DNA from: Gnetum montanum
Lineage: Eukaryota > Streptophyta > Gnetopsida > Gnetales > Gnetaceae
Reading direction: 5' to 3'
DNA: 62,377 nt
Assembly (NCBI GenBank): GCA_015680685.1
Contig: MNCI01020885.1
Coordinates: 334,980 to 397,356 of the forward strand
Made by a program: the position numbers and the translations under genes. Shown here piece by piece: positions 44,977-57,539 of this stretch. The notes below the pieces were generated by a model. The model did not search any database and was not told the origin of the DNA. It saw only the letters and a program-made list of their open reading frames with translations. The number at the start of each line of letters is the position of its first letter. Positions within the stretch are counted from its first letter, which is position 1.

Positions 44977-47900
44977 TTCTTCTGTGGGTGCATTCAGTCA
45001 ATATTGCCTACGACACGTGGGTGCAATTAACGAAGACTTTGATAGACGTAGAATACCAGTGCACATTTCATACAGAATCCAAATTCCCCTTTTCATCTTA
45101 AATCCTTGGACCACAGCAGAAAATCAGTGTGAATCAACGCAAGCACCAAAGCTATTTTGATATCTTTATACGTATAGAAATCAGGAATGTTATCTGTTCT
45201 CACCATAGATTGTGATTAATAGCAAGGCAATATTGAAGCCGATGTCCTATATTTTTATTGATTTTTTAAGTTTAATATATTGAATATTGCTAATTCTAAT
45301 GCAAGCCAAAATCTAATGAAAAAAAATAGAAAATGCTGCTGCTAACATGAGTGCATATGAGTGCTCTCTTTTATAAATATTGACAATTTTAATCCAATTT
45401 TTACACAGATTTATTTTGATTTTCCTGATCCGATTTATATAAAAGAGATTGCTGATTTACCAATTCAATCCTATTTTTCAATCTATGGTTCCCACACCCA
45501 GCAAGTTAAGGGTGCTCTTACTTTTGACTTATCAATGTACCAAACCCTTATACAAATTTTTGTTTGCTGCTAAAATTGTCTTGCTCAGACATCATTGAGG
45601 TTGATGGATGTATTTCCTCATATTAATGGGTAGGGAAGAAAATCTACCCATTACATTTACTATATAAGAATCATGTTAAAGATTATGAGCTTATGAACTA
45701 CATGTATTTGATGTCTCTTAGAAGAAAAGTCTTATTTTAATGAACCTAGTAAAGGTTAGTTTATTTTATTCATACAAATAACTAATTTAAATATTTTCTA
45801 ATTATAATACACACTTCACTATATATGTTCAAGATTTTAAGGATTTTATTTTTCCCTTTATAAAGCTTTTGTATCTTAATGATATTTCATAAGGGTTTAA
45901 TGTATAGCTTGTAAGATCTAAGTAACAAGTTATATGCCTTTGATAATAACTAGTTTAGCTATATATTTATAATATATATCTATTATTTGGCTAAGAGAAT
46001 CTTATATATTTTACAAATTAATAAAATCTTAAATTGATTACATTGATATTCATATTGAAAACCAAAATCAAAATGATTGTAAAATGATGAACTTTCCATC
46101 GCGTTTTTTTCTATCATGTTTTTCTCCATTGTGGGACCTTACATGGCATGTGACGTGAGGGCAACAAAATACACTCCCCCCTCCCCCCATCACATGAGAC
46201 GTATTGGCCTCTCAACCAAAATGATAATTTGAAGTATTCATAATTACATAAAATTTCTCAATGTCACAAAATCATCAAGAAATCTTAAAAATTGAAGTAA
46301 GTAATAACCATTCAAAACTTTTAATTTGTAAGTTTTTTACAAACATCATTATAATTTTTGAACCCATCACAAGTTAAGCATGCTATTGTATGAAAATGTA
46401 TTTGATAGCTTTTTAAAACTCTACATTATTATTTATAGTATTTATATATTAAAAAATAAACATCCCTCACTTTACCAAATCTAATCATTGTACTTGTGTT
46501 CCTTCACAATCTCTAAAGGGTTAAGATCAAATATTTCTATCATAATGAGTAATCAAATTCTTTTTTTTCTCTTACTTATTTCTGCATTTCTAAGGCTCAT
46601 TTGCAATTTTTCCCCAAGGTAAAGCACCTCAAAATTGATTGATTTTTTTGGTTGTCTTCTATATATTTGATGCACTATTGATTTGATAACTACAAGATTA
46701 CAATAGTTTTTAAAAATATATTAACACAAAAATAATTTTACTAAGTAACATATTAAAAAATTAAATTAATAACTTGTATATTGAATGCTATAAATTTAAA
46801 TGGATGCCATGTTCAACATCAATTACCACTTAGCTAAAATATTGCATTTACATGAACCCTTCAATACTATGATTAAAAGTATTTGAAGTTAGAAGGTTTC
46901 AACATATACCTTTAAAGTTAGTTATGTGTACCTTGTGTAGTGAGAGCAGTTAACTACTGTATACTAGAGTTTTAGTTTCAATCATAACATCCTTCTCTTA
47001 AGGAAGAAATTAGAAAAGGAGCCTAAATTCTTACACAAATGGGTTTGTAATTTAATAATAATTACTTTTTATTATCAAACAATAGGTTATAAACTTAATA
47101 TTAACTTGAGTCATATACTTCAATTAAATATCTTCATGTCTACCATGATAATTAACCTTGCCTTCATTGCCTACTTTCCTTAAATAAAGCTTTTATAAAG
47201 AATTTTTAAATCTTTAGTAAGAATTATCTAATTTTGAATGTATGTAGGGAAGTGTATAAATGGCCTTCCACTACTCAATGCAATAAAAGCTTTTATAGCA
47301 TTTTCAAGAATCAAATCTATAAGTTATATTTTATATATATTTAAGGCAAAGATACATGAAGAGGTAGGTGGCATAGTTGATATAGTTGATCAATGAGAAA
47401 TGATTCTAGTGGTTACCTCATTATTTAACAACTATTCGCAAATAAGAGGTTATAAATTGAAGTCACATTTAAGCTATTATTTTATTACATTTTTTGGTAA
47501 AAAATATTAGTTGAAGAGTCAATATGTTCATTTCATGGAAAATAAAAATAAATCCAACAGCATTGGTTATGTTTTGGGATATACTTGTAGTCAAATAGTT
47601 TTTAGTTCTAAAGGGCCCCCATCCTAATACCTTAATTGGATAGAACACATCGCATGTGGTTATGAAAGTTATAAGATGGATTGTAAAGGATATGTCTTAC
47701 TTAAGTTCTACTGCCTAGGGTACATATAATCAAAGTTAGAGTTTTGGCAACCCCCAAATATACATGAAGCAATTTTTCAAAGCATGTACCTTGTAAAGAA
47801 GTGTAGTACAAAAACAGAAGAAGATGTGATTATATTTAGTTGTAAAATTTTATGTTGCAAGTTCTAATGTAAAATTTTGGAGAGGTAGCAGTTGACAATA

Positions 47901-48130
47901 TCTACGTAATCTTCTTTGTGAATTGTGCTATTACCATGTATACTTCTTATAAAAGCTTTTTGTAGTATGCTGCAAGTTTTTCTTTTCAAGTCTCCATTTT
48001 TATAATTTACTTAATTTATGTTCTTTAAAAATTATGTAATTTACTTAATTTATGTTTTTAAAAAATTATGTAATGATTGAATAACAAAAAAATGTGACAT
48101 TAAGGTACATAACTGCGTATTACATATAAC
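44977..48130. other. AT-rich intergenic region
   Basis: No credible gene was found. A 45951-46045 segment matches 7838-7930. A pyrimidine run CTCCCCCCTCCCCCCATC lies at 46173-46190. The frame at 45361-45573 is unassigned. Confidence 0.5.
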
Positions 48131-48419
48131 AACTAAATTTTGTCAGTTGTATTATTACCCGGTATGATTTTAAAACTTGGCTTCAATGCCTGTGAATGCA
48201 ATTTTAATGCTCGTAAAAAGAAACTTAAATTTTTGCAAGGTAAAGTCTTGGTAGCTTTTGAATATGGGGTACCATTTGATGGAATTGAAGTATACTGTCC
48301 GTCACTCTTGTTTTCTTGTGAAAGAAGCAATTGTGCTTTAATGACGACAGAGACGACCTCGATGCCCCTCTTGTACATGCATCGAATTCATAGGTCAAGA
48401 TTTACGACAGGGCGTCATC
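48131..48419. other. Unassigned region with overlapping ORFs on both strands
   Basis: The plus frame from 48140 (127 codons, reaching 48523) and the minus frame 48378-48133 (81 codons) overlap. Base composition is less AT-rich than nearby. Neither product is recognised, and the plus frame runs into the minisatellite. It may be a gene relic. Confidence 0.3.
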
Positions 48420-48990
48420 TTTGGACTTGTATTAACCATCAACTCTTTTTTTCCTGGACATTTTCTAGTAAAACATGGAATATTGAGACTTGCTGGTATT
48501 TTTCTTTCCATCTTTATCTTTGATGTGATTTGTTGGTTAATGTTATGGGATGTCCTTTGGACTTGGTATTAACCATTACAGATATTTTACAATAAAACAT
48601 GGAATACTGAGACTTGCTGATATTTTTCTTTCCACCTTTATCTTTGACGTGACTTGTTGGTTAATGTTATGGGATGCCCTTTGGACTTCGTATTAACCAT
48701 TACAGATATTTTACAGTAAAACATGGAATATTGAGACTTGCTGGTTTTTCTCTCATCTTTATCTTTGATGTAACTTGTTGGTTAATGTTATGGGATGCCC
48801 TTTGGACTTGGTATTAACCATTACACATATTTTACAATAAAACATGGAATAGTGAGACTTGCTGGTATTTTCATCTTTATCTCTGATGTGACTTGTCAGT
48901 TAATGTCCACCACATATGTTATGTTTATCTCTGTGACTTGTCGGTTAATGTCCACCACATATGTTATGGGTGTTGGACTTGCATAAACGT
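48420..48990. repeat. Minisatellite with units of about 121-136 bp
   Basis: Units starting TTTGGACTTGGTATTAACCA begin at 48420, 48556, 48680 and 48801. Each includes AAAACATGGAATATTGAGAC and GACTTGTTGGTTAATGTTAT. Two shorter partial units with GTTAATGTCCACCACATATG follow at about 48890-48970. Copies are close but not identical. Confidence 0.88.
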
Positions 48991-50660
48991 TCAGCATTTG
49001 GTCTCGATAGATCCTGCGTGTTGGACTTGCTTAAGTGTTCAGTATTCGAGTGCGCCCCGACTCTATCTTTTGGTCTAACATGTTGGTTAATACCCTGTAA
49101 TTAAGATGCCATACACAGGTTGAGTTTCCATATTTCGCTGCATGATACTTTAGATAAGGAGGTAAGGCATGTGGCTAAAACATATGCATAAGTAAGAAGC
49201 CTCTGTAAAGTCATCTTTATTCAAGATTAATAAAGATTTCCTTACGATTGCAAAGCATGAGAAGCTAACTTGGAAGAGCCAAAGAGGTAACTGAAACTGA
49301 AATATTGGAATCCCTGTGCTTCAAGAACTCATTGTCAAAGCTTTTTCAAAATTACCTGAAATCTTAAACGTATTTGAAAATTTTCAAAAATTTAGAATTT
49401 TTTAAGTTTATTTTAAAAAGCTTCTATTTTATAAAACATTAATTTTTAAGAAAGTGCAGATCCTCCTCCTTTTGGATTGGGAAGAAATCCCAAACAAATC
49501 ATCCGCAATAACGGGCAACCCAACCTCATCTTCGATTCGCTGAGCCTTACTATACTCAGCTACTTGAAGCCAAGCCATTGGCAGAGTTTATTCCAACGCA
49601 CGGAACGCAGTAATTTTCCGAATGCTTCTCACACATATATATCTAACATGTTAAGATATTTAGGTTTCACTTTGTGTTTATCTGCGTGCTTTTGACTCTA
49701 GCAACTGGCTAGCCTTTTGGGGTAAAACACTAGGTCAAAAGAAGCAACGAAACAAGTCGTGTTGATTCATAGAACTAATAAAAATGCCTAGAGAATTTTT
49801 CAAGTAGACGTCGCACAAGTAGATGAGAAGCCATTGCAACTCTCTTGCTGGAATAAAACAAGTGTGCAATGACAAGAGATTTGGACTGCATGAAGTCATA
49901 AATGCCAACTGGACGGTGATGATGATGATTTGGGCTTGAAAAAGTCAGAAATTCCAAACCCTCAGCATATCAGACGTCCGGCTTTCTGGTTACCAACGAA
50001 AAATTGGTTGGTACATCTCCCAACTTTACGTTCATACAAAATGTCAAACCTGGTCGACAGACAAACATCAGATACAGAGAGATACGTAACTGGTCTGGTT
50101 AGGATACCCGCTTGGCATGCTTGGTACCACAACTCCTACCTACACCGCCATACCTGAAATTGGGAGCAAAAATAGAACCCAAAACCTCCACTTACCCTGT
50201 ACCCTGGGTGCAATACCGTAAGATGATCCAAAAATACATGCCCATGATTTCCAGAAAAATACATGCCCATAAATATAAGCTGCCAGAGGAGCCGAAGAAT
50301 TGGGTTTGATACGCATATAAGCTGCCAGAGGAGCTGAAGAATTGGGTTTGATACGCTCTGGTGAATATTGAAGTCATTATATTTCAAGAGCCTAACGTCA
50401 AAGCCCCCTAATCGAAAAAGGGTAGACAATAGTGTCTTGAGGGCTTGAGATATGCACCACTGTAGAGGACAACACATGGAACTGGAGGTATCCGTAGCCA
50501 ATTTACTGTTGAATTTTAAAATTCAAAATGAAAAAACAGTGAAGAACAAAATATGAAAAATGATTAAAAAAAAAAACCAAAAGATGAAAATGGAATTCCA
50601 CATCCCAAGCTAAATTGAGCCTATAATAAGGCACTTTCTCAATCTATTTTATGTGAGGTA
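48991..50660. other. Intergenic region, less AT-rich in part
   Basis: 49440-50540 has more balanced base composition and scattered short frames (for example 49477-49695 plus and 50136-50501 minus), but none is recognisable. A 42-bp tandem pair is annotated separately. Confidence 0.4.
50273..50356. repeat. 42-bp tandem duplication
   Basis: ATATAAGCTGCCAGAGGAGC and onward occurs at 50273-50314 and 50315-50356 with one or two differences. A 25-bp spaced repeat of AAATACATGCCCAT lies just before it (50232 and 50257). Confidence 0.9.
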
Positions 50661-51153
50661 TGTTGTTAATTTTAAGTTTGAGACGACTCCTTTTTGTAAC
50701 TGTTGCCATGTTGGCAAATTATTTTTGGCACGTTGCCTGAAAATAATAAAAGCCAAAGTATGTAATTTGTGAAAAGAATACATAACCATTCACACCCAAT
50801 TTGGTCATGATTGATTAAGGATTATAACTCTATAATTTGGCTTTTACCCAAAGCATCACATTATGAGCACTATATAAGTGGATGCTTGGGTGGTCCTAGG
50901 ATCATCACATCTTTGCCAAATTAGAGGGTGTGTGAGGCATAATTCAAGTTACAATCTCATCCTCTTATGTAAGCTTTATCTAAGCTTGTTGTAAGTCTCA
51001 AAGTAAGAATTCCTGGATTTCTAAAGCTTTCTAGGAGCTAAAGCCATTGCTAAGAGTATAGTTGATATATTTTTTCTAATTCTATAATTGAATTTTTATT
51101 TTTGTTGCTTGTTGTTGCTCTATTATTCTACTTAATCAAGGTGTTAATTAACA
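50661..51153 (+). repeat. 5' LTR of a second Ty1/copia element (493 bp)
   Basis: It starts TGTTG and ends TTAACA, has a TATA box TATATAAGTG at 50871-50880, and is followed directly by an initiator-Met-type primer site. It is unrelated by eye to the LTR at 41913. Confidence 0.8.
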
Positions 51154-51156
51154 AAT

Positions 51157-51168
51157 TGGTATCAAAGT
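51157..51168 (+). other. Primer-binding site (initiator tRNA-Met type)
   Basis: TGGTATCAAAGT matches the plant copia consensus TGGTATCAGAGC at 10 of 12 positions. Confidence 0.8.
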
Positions 51169-51215
51169 GAGGTTCATTTGATTATCAACACTCTTATCTC
51201 ATTAAGTACATTAAA

Positions 51216-51777
51216 ATGGTGAGTGGTGCTAAGTACATTGAAGAAATAGAAAAGTTCAATGGTACCAACTACAATCTTTGGAAGCTTAGAATGGAAGATT
51301 TGTTGATTGAAACCTCTAGTTCCATTTATATTCTAAGATTGCATTTTTTATCTATGTTGATACTAATTTGAATTAAATCATTTGGTTCTATGCATTAAAC
51401 AATAGTATTCCTAAGTAAAAAATGACTATTATACATCTACCATCTCGAAATAGATATGCATATTGCATTGCTCAAAGTAATACATCAACTACTTTGATTA
51501 TGTGGGTTTCATCAAAGCATTGTCATGTTATGATTTGAGACAAGCTCTCTAAGTTAATGGTGTTAACTATTAGGGATTTCTATTGGCGTGTAATAGGGTC
51601 ATGTGCTAAGTAGAAATGATGACACCTTAAATTTTCTATTATGAATTCATTGTCATAGAGCAATCATGCTATGATAGGCTTGATTGAATATGGATACTAT
51701 TGGAAAGTAGCAGAGCTAATGTATAAATGCAAATAAACACATTGAAAAATATTTTTTATGCTTTGGACTATAGTAAG
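51216..51777 (+). pseudogene. gag start of the second copia element
   Basis: ATG at 51216 opens MVSGAKYIEEIEKFNGTNYN, then LWKLRMEDLLIE. The FNGxNYxxWKxxMEDLL motif is typical of plant copia gag. After about 51330 the frame breaks, though short pieces such as ALNNSIPK remain. Element H interrupts the sequence at 51778. Confidence 0.75.
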
Positions 51778-52601
51778 CGATGAAACGCGATATCGTGTAC
51801 GCGATATCACATCCACCACGCGATATCACATATGTGATATCACATCCTGCCTCATCTTCTATAAATAAGAGGTGGTGCCCTTGGTTCACATACAATTAGA
51901 TTTAGACCCTTCGCCAGATTCTTGCAGTTTTTTCATTCTAGAGTTAGAATTATTTCTGTGTGCCCGTAGTAGGAGTCATAGAGTGAACGGATCCTTATTC
52001 GACCAATTTGTACCTGAGCACAATTTTTTGTACGGCAATAAAGACGAACTTTATGATAAACCTTGTAGCATAAAGATTAAGCTAATTACTAATTAATTAT
52101 TGTTTAATGCTTTCCTAGTTAATTAATATCTCCTTAGTTAATATCTCCTTAGTTTAATGCTAAACCTTCAACCCCCTTAGTTAAATACACTCAGTACGAC
52201 CGCTTCGAGCATGCGTGTAGCGCTTGGTAACCTAGTAACGGTTAGCGTTTGGTAATCCCAGCAGCATTGCACTGGTTCAGGATTTGTACAACAAGTGGGA
52301 ATGGATACTAGTGTTAGGAACATTTAGAAACTAGTTAATGTAAGTTAGCGACTTAGTTCTCTCTCCCTCTCCTTCATTAGCAGAAGGCATAAAAAATACA
52401 AAAGCTATAAAAATCATATACCTCAAGCTTACTTAACCATACAACCGTGACAATACAAGTAAGTTTGGGAAGACAACGATTGATTAACCCTGAGTGTTCC
52501 ATTAAGGCACATAAGCACTTGGTCCTTGGAGTTCAACCAGATCGTGCATGAAATGCTCGTATTCGTATGGTTGAGTGTAGGGGGTACCTCACCACTCATC
52601 A
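51778..52601 (+). repeat. 5' LTR of element H (824 bp)
   Basis: The first base is changed (CGATGAA instead of TGATGAA); the end is CTCATCA. U3 (51790-51850) carries GCGATATC and GTGATATCAC palindromes, followed by TATAAATAAG near 51860. The hairpin is CTTATT near 51994 and AATAAAG near 52037. Confidence 0.93.
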
Positions 52602-52602
52602 T

Positions 52603-52620
52603 TGGTGCCGTTGTCGGGGA
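52603..52620 (+). other. Primer-binding site of element H (tRNA-Asp type)
   Basis: TGGTGCCGTTGTCGGGGA matches the complement of plant tRNA-Asp at 16 of 18 positions, the best match in the window. Confidence 0.92.
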
Positions 52621-52745
52621 CTTAGTTGTTTGTGCGCTACGTAGAACATAGGAAATCATTCATATCATTGGAAAATTAGAATGAACCCTTAGGGTTAATC
52701 AAAGAAAGACGAGATAACAATACATTGCACACCGAACAAAACAAG

Positions 52746-55280
52746 ATGCCTTCTTCTTTGCATAAGAGCACTTCACCACCTAGGAATAACGCAAGAGGCA
52801 GTCAGTGGCATAGTATACATAACCAGGATATGCCAATTCCTCAATAGTTTCATGTGGTATATACTCATCCCAATGAGTATGTGCCTGATTTCACCTTTAT
52901 TCTCCACCAAGACAAACAACTACATTGGGGAGACTTGGAGGGTAACATAGTGTTGCCTCCAAACCAATCAGTTCCCAACATGCTCCTTCATGCTCTCACA
53001 CCAATAGGCATGCCTGTTTTATATGCAGAATACGTTGCATGTGATCATGACTCAAGAGACTATCATCCCACAGAAGTGCAACATCAAAGGGACTTTCAAT
53101 AGGAGAGATACCATACATCTTTGAAGAGTAAATGGCCTCATGATGCTCCACACGTTTTGAGTGAAATTGAGGATGGTAAACGAGCCTCAACAGGTTCCCC
53201 ATGAAACAATGTTCCTCTTCTTAACATTGGTCAGGGGGTGGTGTATCAGAACCTCCACTCCACTATTCACAACCCTGGTTCTGATACCCACGAACATGAA
53301 GTGTTCAACAAAGGAACATGAACACATGATAAGGACGGACGTTTTGATCATGATCACGATCGAGGCCAAGACCACCAAAGAGAAGGTAGAAAACACCATC
53401 ATGATGATGGTTCTCCTTCATCTTCACCTTCATCGCCATCTTCACCTTCTCCTTCAATGTCTGGACGTAGTCATAGGGAAACCAATCGTGAGGATAAGGA
53501 AAAACGAAGTGAAATTCATTAACAAGACAGTCTAGAACGAGGACGAGGGCACTCTAAAGAATCAAGGCATAAAAGAAGGGAGAGTAGGGAACCGCGTAGA
53601 CACCATAGATGCTATGAACGAGACGATCACGAAGAACCCCTACTCGCAACTAGAAGCATGCTAGATATAACGGAGACGATCAAGAGGTTAGACATGAACA
53701 ACATCCCACAATTTGAAGGGGGATACAACATTGATCTTCAAAATCATTTACAAGAATTCCACGATGCATGTTCCTTGCAAAACATAGAAAATGAATGGAA
53801 AAAACTAAAGTTGTTCCCAAGGACACTAATGAAAGAAGCTGAAAGCTAGTACTGGTCCTTAGAATCGGAATCCATTTGGAGGTGGAGTAGAATGTTAGAA
53901 CTCTTCAATGATAAGTGCCAAATGTACTCCTGAGTGTCTAACTTGCAGAAGCAAATCCAAGGATGAAAGCAAGGAAATCATGAACCCTTGGATGCTTCCA
54001 TGGGCTGCTATTACACACTATTACATCATTGCCCTGGCCATGGTTATTTGCAGCGAGATCAACTACACCATCTCGTGGATGGACTTAGGCATGAAACAAG
54101 AAGAACCCTTGGGAAGTATGCCCAAGGAAGGTTATCGGAGCTTAGGTCTCATCAAATTCATAGATTGCTAGAGCGAGTTTCCAAAGAAGAAGGTGAGCTA
54201 TGAAAGACAGAAAGTGCAGAAGAATACAATCAAGATCCTTCCCTTCAAAAAAGGGAAGTGAGATTTTATGAGGAGCAAGAAGAGTCACCACTTGAAGAGA
54301 TGGTGAATTGGAAAATTTGCCTCTCTAAAAGTTAACATCAAAAGTATCGGCAAAGGTAGACCAAATCTGGAACTCCTTGGATAGTAGGTTCGAAACTGTT
54401 CTTAAAATTGTAGAGGAGTCTAGGGAGCAAGGTAGTGACTATGACAAAAAGAAAAAGAGAGAAGTGAAAAATGCACATAACAAGGGTAAGGGCAAAATGA
54501 CCATCACAAAAGAGGTTGTGGATTCAGACACGGACAATCATAGTGGATGCGAGATATGAAAATATGACCATCCTAAGGGATGTTGCCTAGTGATCTCACA
54601 TCTACAAGAGTCTAGGGTGTATGCACTCAACCCACAACTAAATAAATGGCAAACACCCTAACGGTTACCTTATCCTCAAGGTAACCCAAGGCAGTTCTAT
54701 CAACCTTCAACATATTATCCAAGTGGAACTCCACCACAACCTATTGAGCAACATCAATAGTGGCAATACCCATAGTCATGGGGGATGCTACCACCAAGGC
54801 AACAATACCTATACCAGCAACTTGACCCATATGGCGACTACGTGCAGCATCCAATCTCTCCACGTGACTCTATTGGTCACGTTACACCACAACATCACTA
54901 CCAAGCCCATGAGTATTATAGAACTTCTTCTCCTAGGAGAGATAACCCACAAATATACCATCCTTCAAATCCATCTGCAGCTCTCACACCAATAGCTCCA
55001 TTACCACCCATTCCAGCAATGCAAGGGGAACTCCCTACTCAACCGCACCAACACAATGCCACAAGAGCTGTAAATCCTCAACCCACTATTGGTTCTAACA
55101 ACCGTATGAAGAAAAGACCTTTCTTCAAAACCAACAGTCCAACTAAGCCCTTACAACCACAAGTGGTTGAACCTATGAATGCCTCCCCATCAAATAAAGC
55201 TTCAAAGCTCCCTTCGAACCAAACACCGAGCTCAACACATACGGTCATGTTAACACATGTTATTACTGACTAGATCAAGG
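52746..55280 (+). pseudogene. gag of element H
   Basis: ATG at 52746 (MPSSLHKSTSPPR). The N-terminal domain, 52854-53102, has HPNEYVPDFTFILHQDKQ and GNIVLPPNQSVPNML. A His/Arg/Ser/Asp-rich linker spans 53330-53640, and the core 53658-54230 (MNNIPQFEGGYNIDLQNHL; LKLFPRTLMKEAES). A zinc-knuckle-like CEI, then KYDHPKGCC lies near 54550-54585 with a stop in place of its second Cys. A Pro/Gln/Tyr-rich tail at 54785-55273 is open. Stops, and frame changes near 53200 and 54330, make it non-functional. Confidence 0.83.
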
Positions 55281-55289
55281 TTGGCCACC

Positions 55290-55786
55290 TTCCCAGGAAA
55301 TTCTCTGATCCTAGAAGCCCTCTAATCTATCTCCAAATTGCTAGGAATGAGCCATGCAAAGCTCTTCTAGATTTAGATTCTGGAGTCAACTTAATATAGC
55401 AAGAAATGTATAAATCCTGGAACCTGCCTCCATTGAAGAAGAGCAATATTCGCCTAGAGCTAGCTGACCAATCCATCACTATTCCCTTGGGACTACTAGA
55501 GGACATCATCACCACTATGTGTGGGTGGTCGTACCCAGCTGATTTCCTAGTAATACAAGTGAATAACGATAAAGGGGACTTCTCAATCATAATGGAAAGG
55601 GCATGGCTAAGTACTATAGATGCACTCATAAGAATCCATGATCTTTCCCTAAAAATATCTAAGGAGAACACTTTTGGAAAGATCAAGAATAAGAAGATTC
55701 CATGCATCACATACAGTGATAGAGGGTGCAATTGCGTGCAAAGATCATGGGTTGTGCAAAGTTTAGCATTGCCTACATGCAACTGA
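55290..55786 (+). pseudogene. Aspartic protease of element H
   Basis: Open from 55406 to 55786 with LEDIITTMCGWSYPADFLVI and AWLSTIDALIRIHDLS. The active site, DSG in G, reads LLDLDSGVNLI here (near 55365-55395), so Ser-Gly became Leu-Asp. A stop replaces a sense codon just after it. Confidence 0.82.
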
Positions 55787-56059
55787 TGTGCATAAGACAT
55801 TAACATACAAAAGTACTTGTATGCAGCAGGCACATGACAAGAAGACACCCAGTGGTTGATAGCTGATCAAGAGAGCAACTCACTCATGTGCATGGAACTA
55901 ACCGAGGAAATAACTTGCGCTTACACCGAAAGCATAGATGCACTAGAGCAAGTCCGCTACCAACTTCCAAGCTTTAACCTTGAAAACATCAACTGGAGGA
56001 AGTTGTAAACTCTTGAAAAATTCAAACAAGAGCCCCTAGAATTAAAACCATTTCCCACT

Positions 56060-57190
56060 AAACTCGAAATATATGATCCTTGAAAATAGAAAACCGGTAA
56101 TCATCAACACAAGACTTGCTTCCAAACAAAAAGGAAGATTGCTAAAAGTAATAAACAAGTGGTCAAATGTCTTTGCCTGGTCATATCCTGAATTAATTGG
56201 AATAGATCCTAGGATATGCCAACATAGGATTTACATTCACCCATCCATGAAACCTCAAAAACAATTGTAGAGATGATTGTAACCGAAATTGAAGCAAGTA
56301 GTAAAAGAAGAAATAGAACAGCTTCTTAAGGCTGGGTTCATATATCCTATTGCTAATTGCAAATAGGTTAGCCCTCTGGTAATCGTGCCTAAAAAGGGAG
56401 GCAAATGGAGGGTGTGCATAGATTTTAGGCTGCTGAACATGGCAACATTTAAGGATCACTTTCCATTGCCATTCGTTGACCAAGTCTTAGACACCATAGC
56501 AAGGCATCGCTATTACAGTTTTCTGGATGGCTATAACAGATACAACCAAATACAAATAGCCCCAAAAGACCAAGCCAAGACAACGTTCACCAGTCCTTGG
56601 GGAACATTTGTGTATAAACAAATGTCGTTTGGCTTGTGTAATGCTCCTACCATGTTTCAACGCCTAGTTCTAAGCATATTCCGACAGTAAATAGGAAATA
56701 GAGTGGAAGTATTTATGGATGACTTCTCCACCTATGGAACAAGTTTTGACCAAGCCTTGGACTGATTAGAGTAAGTGCTGAAAAGATGCGTAAAAACTAA
56801 TCTAAGGCTCAACTAGCAAAAAAGCCATTTAATGGTCCAAGAAGGCATAGAACTTGGGAATAAGGTTTCACATGTAGGAATAGAGGTAGATCCAGATAAA
56901 ATTAGGGTCATCCAAGGAATCACCCATCAACTGGAAACCATCAAAGACATTTAGTCATTCCTTGGACACATTGGCTACTATAGGAGATTCATCGAGAACT
57001 TATCCAAGATTGTCAAACCATTGGTAGAGTTAAAAAATAAGGACTTACCTTTTGAGTGGAGCAGGGAATGTGAACAAGCATTCAAAACCTTGAAACCAAA
57101 GCTAGTAGAAACTCCCATTCTACAAGCTCTTGACTGGTCCAAACCATTCCACATCATGACTGATGCATCCAATTATGCCTTAGGAGCTGT
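56060..57190 (+). pseudogene. Reverse transcriptase of element H
   Basis: The pre-RT leader (NKWSNVFAWSYPELIGIDPR; CQHRIYIHPSMKP) is at 56140-56260. RT blocks are KQVVKEEIEQLLKAGFIYP, VPKKGGKWRVCIDFRLLNMA (56380-56440), YYSFLDGYNRYNQI, SFGLCNAPTMFQRL (56628-56668) and the catalytic VFMDDFSTYG, with both Asp codons at 56718-56723. FLGHIGYYRRFIENLSK follows at 56957-57008. About seven stops occur, most replacing Gln or Trp. Confidence 0.88.
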
Positions 57191-57515
57191 ACTTACATAG
57201 TTAGATGACCAAAAATGCCCTTACTACATCCACTATGCAAGTAGAAGTATCATAGGTGCACAACTTAACTACACAACTACAGAGAAAGAATTAATGGTTG
57301 TAGTGTTTGCACTAGATAAGTTTAGGCACTATATGTTAGGTTACAAAGTGTTCATCCACATGGATCATAGTGCAATTTGGTTCCTCATGAACAAGCCAAT
57401 GGTTAGCCCTTGTATTATACGATGGTTGGTAATCCTACAGGAGTTCGATCTAACGATGATCGATCGAAAAGGCATCAAGAACATAGTTGCAGATCATTTA
57501 TCTCAGTTGCACTAG
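57120..57515 (+). pseudogene. RNase H of element H
   Basis: HIMTDASNYALGAVL (57149-57195) contains the first catalytic Asp. YTTTEKELMVVVFALDKFRH and HMDHSAIWFLMNKP follow, with the Glu and Asp of the active site kept, and the domain ends at NIVADHLSQLH. One stop interrupts near 57198; from 57294 to 57515 the frame is open. Confidence 0.88.
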
Positions 57516-57539
57516 GACAAAAAAGAGGATGAATATGTA

